64,000 bases of DNA from Auanema rhodensis. Taxonomy: Eukaryota > Nematoda > Chromadorea > Rhabditida > Rhabditidae. The first letter of the stretch is position 1, and each line of letters begins with the position of its first letter. Where the stretch lies: positions 18,476,001-18,540,000 of the forward strand of contig OZ059897.1 in the NCBI GenBank assembly GCA_964057225.1, written 5' to 3'. A model generated the notes under the pieces. That model was not told the DNA's origin and ran no database searches. It saw only the letters and a program-made list of their open reading frames with translations. A program made the position numbers and the translations under genes. Positions 12,286-25,300 of the stretch are shown here, one piece after another.

Positions 12286-14252
12286 ATTATTTCTTCAGGG
12301 TGAAAATCGAGGATATAAGTGTGAACTTATATTAGTTGATATCTCGGTGCATTTTTAAGCTAGCGCAAATCTGATAACACAGATCGACGCAGCTTAAAAA
12401 TCCGCATCGAATGCACTATACTACATTGAAAAACGCTTGATACAAAAATTAGTTATGATCGTTTGAAAAATGATGCATTAGTGTATGTTGAGTTTCCATG
12501 TACACTCAACATTGCTTCCAAAAACATTTTGACAAAAATTTTTTCGAAAAATTTCAAAATAATTTAGCAAAAAGTAGATGTTTTTAGATTCCTTTTTTCA
12601 AGGCAAAGACGATGGACAATGCTATTCAACGAAAAAATTATTTCTTCAGGGTGAAAATCGAGGATATAAGTGTGAACTTATATCAGTTGATATCTCGGTG
12701 CATTTTTAAGCTAGCGCAAATCTGATAACACAGATCGACGCAGCTTAAAAATCCGCATCGAATGCACTATATTACATTGAAAAACGCTTGATACAAAAAT
12801 TAGTTATGATCGTTTGAAAAATGATGCATTAGTGTATGTTGAGTTTCCATGTACACTCAACATTGCTTCCAAAAACATTTTGACAAAAATTTTGTCGAAA
12901 ATCTTCAAAATAATTTAGCAAAAAGTAGATGTTTTTAGATTCCTTTTTTCAAGGCAAAGACGATGGACAATGCTATTCAACGAAAAAATTATTTCTTCAG
13001 GGTGAAAATCGAGGATATAAGTGTGAACTTATATCAGTTGATATCTCGGTGCATTTTTAAGCTAGCGCAAATCTGATAACACAGATCGACGCAGCTTAAA
13101 AATCCGCATCGAATGCACTATACTACATTGAAAAACGCTTGATACAAAAATTAGTTATGATCGTTTGAAAAATGATGCATTAGTGTATGTTGAGTTTCCA
13201 TGTACACTCAACATTGCTTCCAAAAACATTTTGACAAAAATTTTTTCGAAAAATTTCAAAATAATTTAGCAAAAAGTAGATGTTTTTAGATTCCTTTTTT
13301 CAAGGCAAAGACGATGGACAATGTTATTCAACGAAAAAATTATTTCTTCAGGGTGAAAATCGAGGATATAAGTGTGAACTTATATCAGTTGATATCTCGG
13401 TGCATTTTTAAGCTAGCGCAAATCTGATAACACAGATCGACGCAGCTTAAAAATCCGCATCGAATGCACTATACTACATTGAAAAACGCTTGATACAAAA
13501 ATTAGTTATGATCGTTTGAAAAATGATGCATTAGTGTATGTTGAGTTTCCATGTACACTCAACATTGCTTCCAAAAACATTTTGACAAAAATTTTTTCGA
13601 AAAATTTCAAAATAATTTAGCAAAAAGTAGATGTTTTTAGATTCCTTTTTTCAAGGCAAAGACGATGGACAATGCTATTCAACGAAAAAATTATTTCTTC
13701 AGGGTGAAAATCGAGGATATAAGTGTGAACTTATATCAGTTGATATCTCGGTGCATTTTTAAGCTAGCGCAAATCTGATAACACAGATCGACGCAGCTTA
13801 AAAATCCGCATCGAATGCACTATACTACATTGAAAAACGCTTGATACAAAAATTAGTTATGATCGTTTGAAAAATGATGCATTAGTGTATGTTGAGTTTC
13901 CATGTACACTCAACATTGCTTCCAAAAACATTTTGACAAAAATTTTGTCGAAAATCTTCAAAATAATTTAGCAAAAAGTAGATGTTTTTAGATTCCTTTT
14001 TTCAAGGCAAAGACGATGGACAATGCTATTCAACGAAAAAATTATTTCTTCAGGGTGAAAATCGAGGATATAAGTGTGAACTTATATCAGTTGATATCTC
14101 GGTGCATTTTTAAGCTAGCGCAAATCTGATAACACAGATCGACGCAGCTTAAAAATCCGCATCGAATGCACTATACTACATTGAAAAACGCTTGATACAA
14201 AAATTAGTTATGATCGTTTGAAAAATGATGCATTAGTGTATGTTGAGTTTCC
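12286..14252 (+). repeat. 1053-bp (3-unit) higher-order repeat abutting the inversion
   Basis: The unit at 12637 carries both tttgtcgaaaatcttc and atgctattc, and the same linked pair recurs in the unit at 13690, three units (1053 bp) later. The units before each (12286, 13339) also carry atgctattc, and the following unit at 12988 reverts to atgttattc. The second copy is cut off at 14252 by the orientation switch. All units have the cattgaaaaacgcttg form. Confidence 0.8.
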
Positions 14253-16652
14253 GTTGAATAACATTGTCCATCGTCTTTGCCTTGAAAAATGGAATCTAAA
14301 AACATCTACTTTTTGCTAAATTATTTTGAAATTTTTCGAAAAAATTTTTGTCAAAATGTTTTTGGAAGCAATGTTGAGTGTACATGGAAACTCAACATAC
14401 ACTAATGCATCATTTTTCAAACGATCATAACTAATTTTTGTATCACGCGTTTCTCAATGTAGTATAGTGCATTCGATGCGGATTTTTAAGCTGCGTCGAT
14501 CTGTGTTATCAGATTTGCGCTAGCTTAAAAATGCACCGAGATATCAACTGATATAAGTTCACACTTATATCCTCGATTTTCACCCTGAAGAATTAATTTT
14601 TTCGTTGAATAACATTGTCCATCGTCTTTGCCTTGAAAAATGGAATCTAAAAACATCTACTTTTTGCTAAATTATTTTGAAATTTTTCGAAAAAATTTTT
14701 GTCAAAATGTTTTTGGAAGCAATGTTGAGTGTACATGGAAACTCAACATACACTAATGCATCATTTTTCAAACGATCATAACTAATTTTTGTATCACGCG
14801 TTTCTCAATGTAGTATAGTGCATTCGATGCGGATTTTTAAGCTGCGTCGATCTGTGTTATCAGATTTGCGCTAGCTTAAAAATGCACCGAGATATCAACT
14901 GATATAAGTTCACACTTATATCCTCGATTTTCACCCTGAAGAATTAATTTTTTCGTTGAATAACATTGTCCATCGTCTTTGCCTTGAAAAATGGAATCTA
15001 AAAACATCTACTTTTTGCTAAATTATTTTGAAATTTTTCGAAAAAATTTTTGTCAAAATGTTTTTGGAAGCAATGTTGAGTGTACATGGAAACTCAACAT
15101 ACACTAATGCATCATTTTTCAAACGATCATAACTAATTTTTGTATCAAGCGTTTCTTAATGTAGTATAGTGCATTCGATGCGGATTTTTAAGCTGCGTCG
15201 ATCTGTGTTATCAGATTTGCGCTAGCTTAAAAATGCACCGAGATATCAACTGATATAAGTTCACACTTATATCCTCGATTTTCACCCTGAAGAATTAATT
15301 TTTTCGTTGAATAACATTGTCCATCGTCTTTGCCTTGAAAAATGGAATCTAAAAACATCTACTTTTTGCTAAATTATTTTGAAATTTTTCGAAAAAATTT
15401 TTGTCAAAATGTTTTTGGAAGCAATGTTGAGTGTACATGGAAACTCAACATACACTAATGCATCATTTTTCAAACGATCATAACTAATTTTTGTATCAAG
15501 CGTTTCTTAATGTAGTATAGTGCATTCGATGCGGATTTTTAAGCTGCGTCGATCTGTGTTATCAGATTTGCGCTAGCTTAAAAATGCACCGAGATATCAA
15601 CTGATATAAGTTCACACTTATATCCTCGATTTTCACCCTGAAGAATTAATTTTTTCGTTGAATAACATTGTCCATCGTCTTTGCCTTGAAAAATGGAATC
15701 TAAAAACATCTACTTTTTGCTAAATTATTTCGAAATTTTTCGAAAAAATTTTTGTCAAAATGTTTTTGGAAGCAATGTTGAGTGTACATGGAAACTCAAC
15801 ATACACTAATGCATCATTTTTCAAACGATCATAACTAATTTATGTATTAAGCGTTTCTCAATGTAGTATAGTGCATTCGATGCGGATTTTTAAGCTGCGT
15901 CGATCTGTGTTATCAGATTTGCGCTAGCTTAAAAATGCACCGAGATATCAACTGATATAAGTTCACACTTATATCCTCGATTTTCACCCTGAAGAATTAA
16001 TTTTTTCGTTGAATAACATTGTCTATCGTCTTTGCCTTGAGAAATGGAATCTAAAAACATCTACTTTTTGCTAAATTATTTTGAAATTTTTCGAAAAAAT
16101 TTTTGTCAAAATGTTTTTGGAAGCAATGTTGAGTGTACATGGAAACTCAACATACACTAATGCATCATTTTTCAAACGATCATAACTAATTTTTGTATCA
16201 AGCGTTTTTCAATGTAGTATAGTGCATTCGATGCGGATTTTTAAGCTGCGTCGATCTGTGTTATCAGATTTGCGCTAGCTTAAAAATGCACCGAGATATC
16301 AACTGATATAAGTTCACACTTATATCCTCGATTTTCACCCTGAAGAAATAATTTTTTCGTTGAATAACATTGTCTATCGTCTTTGCCTTGAAAAAAGGAA
16401 TCTAAAAACATCTACTTTTTGCTAAATTATTTTGAAATTTTTCGAAAAAATTTTTGTCAAAATGTTTTTGGAAGCAATGTTGAGTGTACATGGAAACTCA
16501 ACATACACTAATGCATCATTTTTCAAACGATCATAACTAATTTTTGTATCACGCGTTTCTCAATGTAGTATAGTGCATTCGATGCGGATTTTTAAGCTGC
16601 GTCGATCTGTGTTATCAGATTTGCGCTAGCTTAAAAATGCACCAAGATATCA
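14253..16652 (-). repeat. Inverted satellite segment (5 full and 2 partial units)
   Basis: From 14253 every unit reads on the minus strand, beginning gttgaataacattg. Unit starts in reverse lie at 14597, 14948, 15299, 15650, 16001 and 16352, again exactly 351 bp apart. The left partial unit lacks only about 5 bp of its distal end; the right one stops at unit position 52. Left junction: forward unit position 212 joined to reverse position 346, sharing one C (14252). Right junction: reverse position 51 joined to forward position 77, sharing one A (16653). The segment matches the reverse complement of 16978-19379 in subtype order and linked variants. Confidence 0.97.
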
Positions 16653-16977
16653 AGCGCAAATCTGATAACACAGATCGACGCAGCTTAAAAATCCGCATCG
16701 AATGCACTATACTACATTAAGAAACGCTTGATACAAAAATTAGTTATGATCGTTTGAAAAATGATGCATTAGTGTATGTTGAGTTTCCATGTACACTCAA
16801 CATTGCTTCCAAAAACATTTTGACAAAAATTTTTTCGAAAAATTTCAAAATAATTTAGCAAAAAGTAGATGTTTTTAGATTCCATTTTTCAAGGCAAAGA
16901 CGATGGACAATGTTATTCAACGAAAAAATTATTTCTTCAGGGTGAAAATCGAGGATATAAGTGTGAACTTATATCAG
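16653..16977 (+). repeat. Palindrome spacer: forward partial unit
   Basis: Forward satellite sequence resumes at unit position 77 (agcgcaaatctg) and runs through the unit end at 16927 into the first 50 positions of the next unit (start 16928). It carries the cattaagaaacgcttg form and ccatttttc. No foreign sequence is present at the palindrome centre. Confidence 0.95.
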
Positions 16978-19384
16978 TTGATATCTTGGTGCATTTTTAA
17001 GCTAGCGCAAATCTGATAACACAGATCGACGCAGCTTAAAAATCCGCATCGAATGCACTATACTACATTGAGAAACGCGTGATACAAAAATTAGTTATGA
17101 TCGTTTGAAAAATGATGCATTAGTGTATGTTGAGTTTCCCTGTACACTCAACATTGCTTCCAAAAACATTTTGACAAAAATTTTTTCGAAAAATTTCAAA
17201 ATAATTTAGCAAAAAGTAGATGTTTTTAGATTCCTTTTTTCAAGGCAAAGACGATAGACAATGTTATTCAACGAAAAAATTATTTCTTCAGGGTGAAAAT
17301 CGAGGATATAAGTGTGAACTTATATCAGTTGATATCTCGGTGCATTTTTAAGCTAGCGCAAATCTGATAACACAGATCGACGCAGCTTAAAAATCCGCAT
17401 CGAATGCACTATACTACATTGAAAAACGCTTGATACAAAAATTAGTTATGATCGTTTGAAAAATGATGCATTAGTGTATGTTGAGTTTCCATGTACACTC
17501 AACATTGCTTCCAAAAACATTTTGACAAAAATTTTTTCGAAAAATTTCAAAATAATTTAGCAAAAAGTAGATGTTTTTAGATTCCATTTCTCAAGGCAAA
17601 GACGATAGACAATGTTATTCAACGAAAAAATTAATTCTTCAGGGTGAAAATCGAGGATATAAGTGTGAACTTATATCAGTTGATATCTCGGTGCATTTTT
17701 AAGCTAGCGCAAATCTGATAACACAGATCGACGCAGCTTAAAAATCCGCATCGAATGCACTATACTACATTGAGAAACGCTTAATACATAAATTAGTTAT
17801 GATCGTTTGAAAAATGATGCATTAGTGTATGTTGAGTTTCCATGTACACTCAACATTGCTTCCAAAAACATTTTGACAAAAATTTTTTCGAAAAATTTCG
17901 AAATAATTTAGCAAAAAGTAGATGTTTTTAGATTCCATTTTTCAAGGCAAAGACGATGGACAATGTTATTCAACGAAAAAATTAATTCTTCAGGGTGAAA
18001 ATCGAGGATATAAGTGTGAACTTATATCAGTTGATATCTCGGTGCATTTTTAAGCTAGCGCAAATCTGATAACACAGATCGACGCAGCTTAAAAATCCGC
18101 ATCGAATGCACTATACTACATTAAGAAACGCTTGATACAAAAATTAGTTATGATCGTTTGAAAAATGATGCATTAGTGTATGTTGAGTTTCCATGTACAC
18201 TCAACATTGCTTCCAAAAACATTTTGACAAAAATTTTTTCGAAAAATTTCAAAATAATTTAGCAAAAAGTAGATGTTTTTAGATTCCATTTTTCAAGGCA
18301 AAGACGATGGACAATGTTATTCAACGAAAAAATTAATTCTTCAGGGTGAAAATCGAGGATATAAGTGTGAACTTATATCAGTTGATATCTCGGTGCATTT
18401 TTAAGCTAGCGCAAATCTGATAACACAGATCGACGCAGCTTAAAAATCCGCATCGAATGCACTATACTACATTAAGAAACGCTTGATACAAAAATTAGTT
18501 ATGATCGTTTGAAAAATGATGCATTAGTGTATGTTGAGTTTCCATGTACACTCAACATTGCTTCCAAAAACATTTTGACAAAAATTTTTTCGAAAAATTT
18601 CAAAATAATTTAGCAAAAAGTAGATGTTTTTAGATTCCATTTTTCAAGGCAAAGACGATGGACAATGTTATTCAACGAAAAAATTAATTCTTCAGGGTGA
18701 AAATCGAGGATATAAGTGTGAACTTATATCAGTTGATATCTCGGTGCATTTTTAAGCTAGCGCAAATCTGATAACACAGATCGACGCAGCTTAAAAATCC
18801 GCATCGAATGCACTATACTACATTGAGAAACGCGTGATACAAAAATTAGTTATGATCGTTTGAAAAATGATGCATTAGTGTATGTTGAGTTTCCATGTAC
18901 ACTCAACATTGCTTCCAAAAACATTTTGACAAAAATTTTTTCGAAAAATTTCAAAATAATTTAGCAAAAAGTAGATGTTTTTAGATTCCATTTTTCAAGG
19001 CAAAGACGATGGACAATGTTATTCAACGAAAAAATTAATTCTTCAGGGTGAAAATCGAGGATATAAGTGTGAACTTATATCAGTTGATATCTCGGTGCAT
19101 TTTTAAGCTAGCGCAAATCTGATAACACAGATCGACGCAGCTTAAAAATCCGCATCGAATGCACTATACTACATTGAGAAACGCGTGATACAAAAATTAG
19201 TTATGATCGTTTGAAAAATGATGCATTAGTGTATGTTGAGTTTCCATGTACACTCAACATTGCTTCCAAAAACATTTTGACAAAAATTTTTTCGAAAAAT
19301 TTCAAAATAATTTAGCAAAAAGTAGATGTTTTTAGATTCCTTTTTTCAAGGCAAAGACGATGGACAATGTTATTCAACGAAAAA

Positions 19385-22300
19385 ATTATTTCTTCAGGGT
19401 GAAAATCGAGGATATAAGTGTGAACTCATATCAGTTGATATCTCGGTGCATTTTTAAGCTAGCGCAAATCTGATAACACAGATCGACGCAGCTTAAAAAT
19501 CCGCATCGAATGCACTATACTACATTAAGAAACGCTTGATACAAAAATTAGTTATGATCGTTTGAAAAATGATGCATTAGTGTATGTTGAGTTTCCATGT
19601 ACACTCAACATTGCTTCCAAAAACATTTTGACAAAAATTTTTTCGAAAAATTTCAAAATAATTTAGCAAAAAGTAGATGTTTTTGGATTCCTTTTTTCAA
19701 GGCAAAGACGATGGACAATGTTATTTAACGAAAAAATTAATTCTTCAGGGTGAAAATCGAGGATATAAGTGTGAACTTATATCAGTTGATATCTCGGTGC
19801 ATTTTTAAGCTAGCGCAAATCTGATAACACAGATCGACGCAGCTTAAAAATCCGCATCGAATGCACTATACTACATTGAAAAAAGCTTGATACAAAAATT
19901 AGTTATGATCGTTTGAAAAATGATGCATTAGTGTATGTTGAGTTTCCATGTACACTCAACATTGCTTCCAAAAACATTTTGACAAAAATTTTTTCGAAAA
20001 ATTTCAAAATAATTTAGCAAAAAGTAGATGTTTTTAGATTCCTTTTTTCAAGGCAAAGACGATGGACAATGTTATTCAACGAAAAAATTATTTCTTCAGG
20101 GTGAAAATCGAGGATATAAGTGTGAACTTATATCAGTTGATATCTCGGTGCATTTTTAAGCTAGCGCAAATCTGATAACACAGATCGACGCAGCTTAAAA
20201 ATCCGGATCGAATGCACTATACTACATTAAGAAACGCTTGATACAAAAATTAGTTATGATCGTTTGAAAAATGATGCATTAGTGTATGTTGAGTTTCCAT
20301 GTACACTCAACATTGCTTCCAAAAACATTTTGACAAAAATTTTTTCGAAAAATTTCAAAATAATTTAGCAAAAAGTAGATGTTTTTAGATTCCATTTTTC
20401 AAGGCAAAGACGATGGACAATGTTATTCAACGAAAAAATTAATTCTTCAGGGTGAAAATCGAGGATATAAGTGTGAACTTATATCAGTTGATATCTCGGT
20501 GCATTTTTAAGCTAGCGCAAATCTGGTAACACAGATCGACGCAGCTTAAAAATCCGCATCGAATGCACTATACTACATTAAGAAACGCTTGATACAAAAA
20601 TTAGTTATGATCGTTTGAAAAATGATGCATTAGTGTATGTTGAGTTTCCATGTACACTCAACATTGCTTCCAAAAACATTTTGACAAAAATTTTTTCGAA
20701 AAATTTCAAAATAATTTAGCAAAAAGTAGATGTTTTTAGATTCCATTTTTCAAGGCAAAGACGATGGACAATGTTATTCATCGAAAAAATTAATTCTTCA
20801 GGGTGAAAATCGAGGATATAAGTGTGAACTTATATCAGTTGATATCTCGGTGCATTTTTAAGCTAGCGCAAATCTGATAACACAGATCGACGCAGCTTAA
20901 AAATCCGCATCGAATGCACTATACTACATTGAGAAACGCGTGATACAAAAATTAGTTATGATCGTTTGAAAAATGATGCATTAGTGTATGTTGAGTTTCC
21001 ATGTACACTCAACATTGCTTCCAAAAACATTTTGACAAAAATTTTTTCGAAAAATTTCAAAATAATTTAGCAAAAAGTAGATGTTTTTAGATTCCATTTT
21101 TCAAGGCAAAGACGATGGACAATGTTATTCATCGAAAAAATTAATTCTTCAGGGTGAAAATCGAGGATATAAGTGTGAACTTATATCAGTTGATATCTCG
21201 GTGCATTTTTAAGCTAGCGCAAATCTGATAACACAGATCGACGCAGCTTAAAAATCCGCATCGAATGCACTATACTACATTGAGAAACGCGTGATACAAA
21301 AATTAGTTATGATCGTTTGAAAAATGATGCATTAGTGTATGTTGAGTTTCCATGTACACTCAACATTGCTTCCAAAAACATTTTGACAAAAATTTTTTCG
21401 AAAAATTTCAAAATAATTTAGCAAAAAGTAGATGTTTTTAGATTCCTTTTTTCAAGGCAAAGACGATGGACAATGTTATTCAACGAAAAAATTATTTCTT
21501 CAGGGTGAAAATCGAGGATATAAGTGTGAACTCATATCAGTTGATATCTCGGTGCATTTTTAAGCTAGCGCAAATCTGATAACACAAATCGACGCAGCTT
21601 AAAAATCCGCATCGAATGCACTATACTACATTAAGAAACGCTTGATACAAAAATTAGTTATGATCGTTTGAAAAATGATGCATTAGTGTATGTTGAGTTT
21701 CCATGTACACTCAACATTGCTTCCAAAAACATTTTGACAAAAATTTTTTCGAAAAATTTCAAAATAATTTAGCAAAAAGTAGATGTTTTTAGATTCCATT
21801 TTTCAAGGCAAAGACGATGGACAATGTTATTCAACGAAAAAATTAATTCTTCAGGGTGAAAATCGAGGATATAAGTGTGAACTTATATCAGTTGATATCT
21901 CGGTGCATTTTTAAGCTAGCGCAAATCTGGTAACACAGATCGACGCAGCTTAAAAATCCGCATCGAATGCACTATACTACATTAAGAAACGCTTGATACA
22001 AAAATTAGTTATGATCGTTTGAAAAATGATGCATTAGTGAATGTTGAGTTTCCATGTACACTCAACATTGCTTCCAAAAACATTTTGACAAAAATTTTTT
22101 CGAAAAATTTCAAAATAATTTAGCAAAAAGTAGATGTTTTTAGATTCCATTTTTCAAGGCAAAGACGATGGACAATGTTATTCATCGAAAAAATTAATTC
22201 TTCAGGGTGAAAATCGAGGATATAAGTGTGAACTTATATCAGTTGATATCTCGGTGCATTTTTAAGCTAGCGCAAATCTGATAACACAGATCGACGCAGC

Positions 22301-25300
22301 TTAAAAATCCGCATCGAATGCACTATACTACATTGAGAAACGCGTGATACAAAAATTAGTTATGATCGTTTGAAAAATGATGCATTAGTGTATGTTGAGT
22401 TTCCATGTACACTCAACATTGCTTCCAAAAACATTTTGACAAAAATTTTTTCGAAAAATTTCAAAATAATTTAGCAAAAAGTAGATGTTTTTAGATTCCT
22501 TTTTTCAAGGCAAAGACGATGGACAATGTTATTCAACGAAAAAATTAATTCTTCAGGGTGAAAATCGAGGATATAAGTGTGAACTTATATCAGTTGATAT
22601 CTCGGTGCATTTTTAAGCTAGCGCAAATCTGATAACACAGATCGACGCAGCTTAAAAATCCGCATCGAATGCACTATACTACATTGAGAAACGCGTGATA
22701 CAAAAATTAGTTATGATCGTTTGAAAAATGATGCATTAGTGTATGTTGAGTTTCCATGTACACTCAACATTGCTTCCAAAAACATTTTGACAAAAATTTT
22801 TTCGAAAAATTTCAAAATAATTTAGCAAAAAGTAGATGTTTTTAGATTCCTTTTTTCAAGGCAAAGACGATGGACAATGTTATTCAACGAAAAAATTATT
22901 TCTTCAGGGTGAAAATCGAGGATATAAGTGTGAACTCATATCAGTTGATATCTCGGTGCATTTTTAAGCTAGCGCAAATCTGATAACACAGATCGACGCA
23001 GCTTAAAAATCCGCATCGAATGCACTATACTACATTAAGAAACGCTTGATACAAAAATTAGTTATGATCGTTTGAAAAATGATGCATTAGTGTATGTTGA
23101 GTTTCCATGTACACTCAACATTGCTTCCAAAAACATTTTGACAAAAATTTTTTCGAAAAATTTCAAAATAATTTAGCAAAAAGTAGATGTTTTTGGATTC
23201 CTTTTTTCAAGGCAAAGACGATGGACAATGTTATTTAACGAAAAAATTAATTCTTCAGGGTGAAAATCGAGGATATAAGTGTGAACTTATATCAGTTGAT
23301 ATCTCGGTGCATTTTTAAGCTAGCGCAAATCTGATAACACAGATCGACGCAGCTTAAAAATCCGCATCGAATGCACTATACTACATTGAAAAAAGCTTGA
23401 TACAAAAATTAGTTATGATCGTTTGAAAAATGATGCATTAGTGTATGTTGAGTTTCCATGTACACTCAACATTGCTTCCAAAAACATTTTGACAAAAATT
23501 TTTTCGAAAAATTTCAAAATAATTTAGCAAAAAGTAGATGTTTTTAGATTCCTTTTTTCAAGGCAAAGACGATGGACAATGTTATTCAACGAAAAATTTA
23601 TTTCTTCAGGGTGAAAATCGAGGATATAAGTGTGAACTTATATCAGTTGATATCTCGGTGCATTTTTAAGCTAGCGCAAATCTGATAACACAGATCGACG
23701 CAGCTTAAAAATCCGGATCGAATGCACTATACTACATTAAGAAACGCTTGATACAAAAATTAGTTATGATCGTTTGAAAAATGATGCATTAGTGTATGTT
23801 GAGTTTCCATGTACACTCAACATTGCTTCCAAAAACATTTTGACAAAAATTTTTTCGAAAAATTTCAAAATAATTTAGCAAAAAGTAGATGTTTTTAGAT
23901 TCCATTTTTCAAGGCAAAGACGATGGACAATGTTATTCAACGAAAAAATTAATTCTTCAGGGTGAAAATCGAGGATATAAGTGTGAACTTATATCAGTTG
24001 ATATCTCGGTGCATTTTTAAGCTAGCGCAAATCTGGTAACACAGATCGACGCAGCTTAAAAATCCGCATCGAATGCACTATACTACATTAAGAAACGCTT
24101 GATACAAAAATTAGTTATGATCGTTTGAAAAATGATGCATTAGTGTATGTTGAGTTTCCATGTACACTCAACATTGCTTCCAAAAACATTTTGACAAAAA
24201 TTTTTTCGAAAAATTTCAAAATAATTTAGCAAAAAGTAGATGTTTTTAGATTCCATTTTTCAAGGCAAAGACGATGGACAATGTTATTCATCGAAAAAAT
24301 TAATTCTTCAGGGTGAAAATCGAGGATATAAGTGTGAACTTATATCAGTTGATATCTCGGTGCATTTTTAAGCTAGCGCAAATCTGATAACACAGATCGA
24401 CGCAGCTTAAAAATCCGCATCGAATGCACTATACTACATTGAGAAACGCGTGATACAAAAATTAGTTATGATCGTTTGAAAAATGATGCATTAGTGTATG
24501 TGGAGTTTCCATGTACACTCAACATTGCTTCCAAAAACATTTTGACAAAAATTTTTTCGAAAAATTTCAAAATAATTTAGCAAAAAGTAGATGTTTTTAG
24601 ATTCCATTTTTCAAGGCAAAGACGATGGACAATGTTATTCAACGAAAAAATTAATTCTTCAGGGTGAAAATCGAGGATATAAGTGTGAACTTATATCAGT
24701 TGATATCTCGGTGCATTTTTAAGCTAGCGCAAATCTGATAACACAGATCGACGCAGCTTAAAAATCCGCATCGAATGCACTATACTACATTAAGAAACGC
24801 TTGATACAAAAATTAGTTATGATCGTTTGAAAAATGATGCATTAGTGTATGTTGAGTTTCCATGTACACTCAACATTGCTTCCAAAAACATTTTGACAAA
24901 AATTTTTTCGAAAAATTTCAAAATAATTTAGCAAAAAGTAGATGTTTTTAGATTCCATTTTTCAAGGCAAAGACGATGGACAATGTTATTCAACGAAAAA
25001 ATTAATTCTTCAGGGTGAAAATCGAGGATATAAGTGTGAACTTATATCAGTTGATATCTCGGTGCATTTTTAAGCTAGCGCAAATCTGATAACACAGATC
25101 GACGCAGCTTAAAAATCCGCATCGAATGCACTATACTACATTGAGAAACGCGTGATACAAAAATTAGTTATGATCGTTTGAAAAATGATGCATTAGTGTA
25201 TGTTGAGTTTCCATGTACACTCAACATTGCTTCCAAAAACATTTTGACAAAAATTTTTTCGAAAAATTTCAAAATAATTTAGCAAAAAGTAGATGTTTTT

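Larger units (their letters stand above)
1..14252 (+). repeat. Forward satellite array, left segment (40 full 351-bp units plus 212 bp)
   Basis: Unit starts (attaattcttc or attatttcttc) fall at 1, 352, 703, 1054 and so on, exactly every 351 bp, to 14041. The last unit breaks off after its position 212 at an orientation switch. No indel shifts the register anywhere in the segment. Subtypes here include ones not seen further right: the gaaacacttgatac form, and units with T at position 13 linked to C at 42 and G at 95. The cattaagaaac form that dominates the right part of the window is absent. There is no gene in this segment. The function is unknown; by its organisation it is a typical constitutive-heterochromatin satellite, which is inference. 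Confidence 0.98.
14252..19379. repeat. Large imperfect palindrome: 2402-bp arms, 324-bp spacer
   Basis: Left arm 14252-16653 and right arm 16978-19379 are reverse complements with no net indel. Shared rare variants, moving outward from the centre: gatatcttgg (the G-to-A change at 16644 on the left, seen as T at 16987 on the right); gatagac with the ACGCGT unit; gaaaaacgcttg with ccatttctc; ttaatacataaat with tttcgaaat; two cattaagaaac units; then two ACGCGT units. I saw two differences: near 17140 (ccctgt versus ccatgt) and in the outermost unit (attccttttt versus attccattttt). The spacer is ordinary forward satellite sequence. Confidence 0.92.

Noticed and set aside
14253-16652. Inverted segment as a transposon insertion
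   Set aside because: It is pure satellite sequence in 351-bp register, with no terminal repeats, target duplication or coding sequence.
14252-19379. Palindrome as an assembly or amplification artefact
   Set aside because: Not fully excluded. Two junctions in different registers, differences between the arms, and the coincidence with a subfamily border argue against a simple fold-back read. Fold-back chimeras also show short microhomology, so reads across the junctions are decisive.
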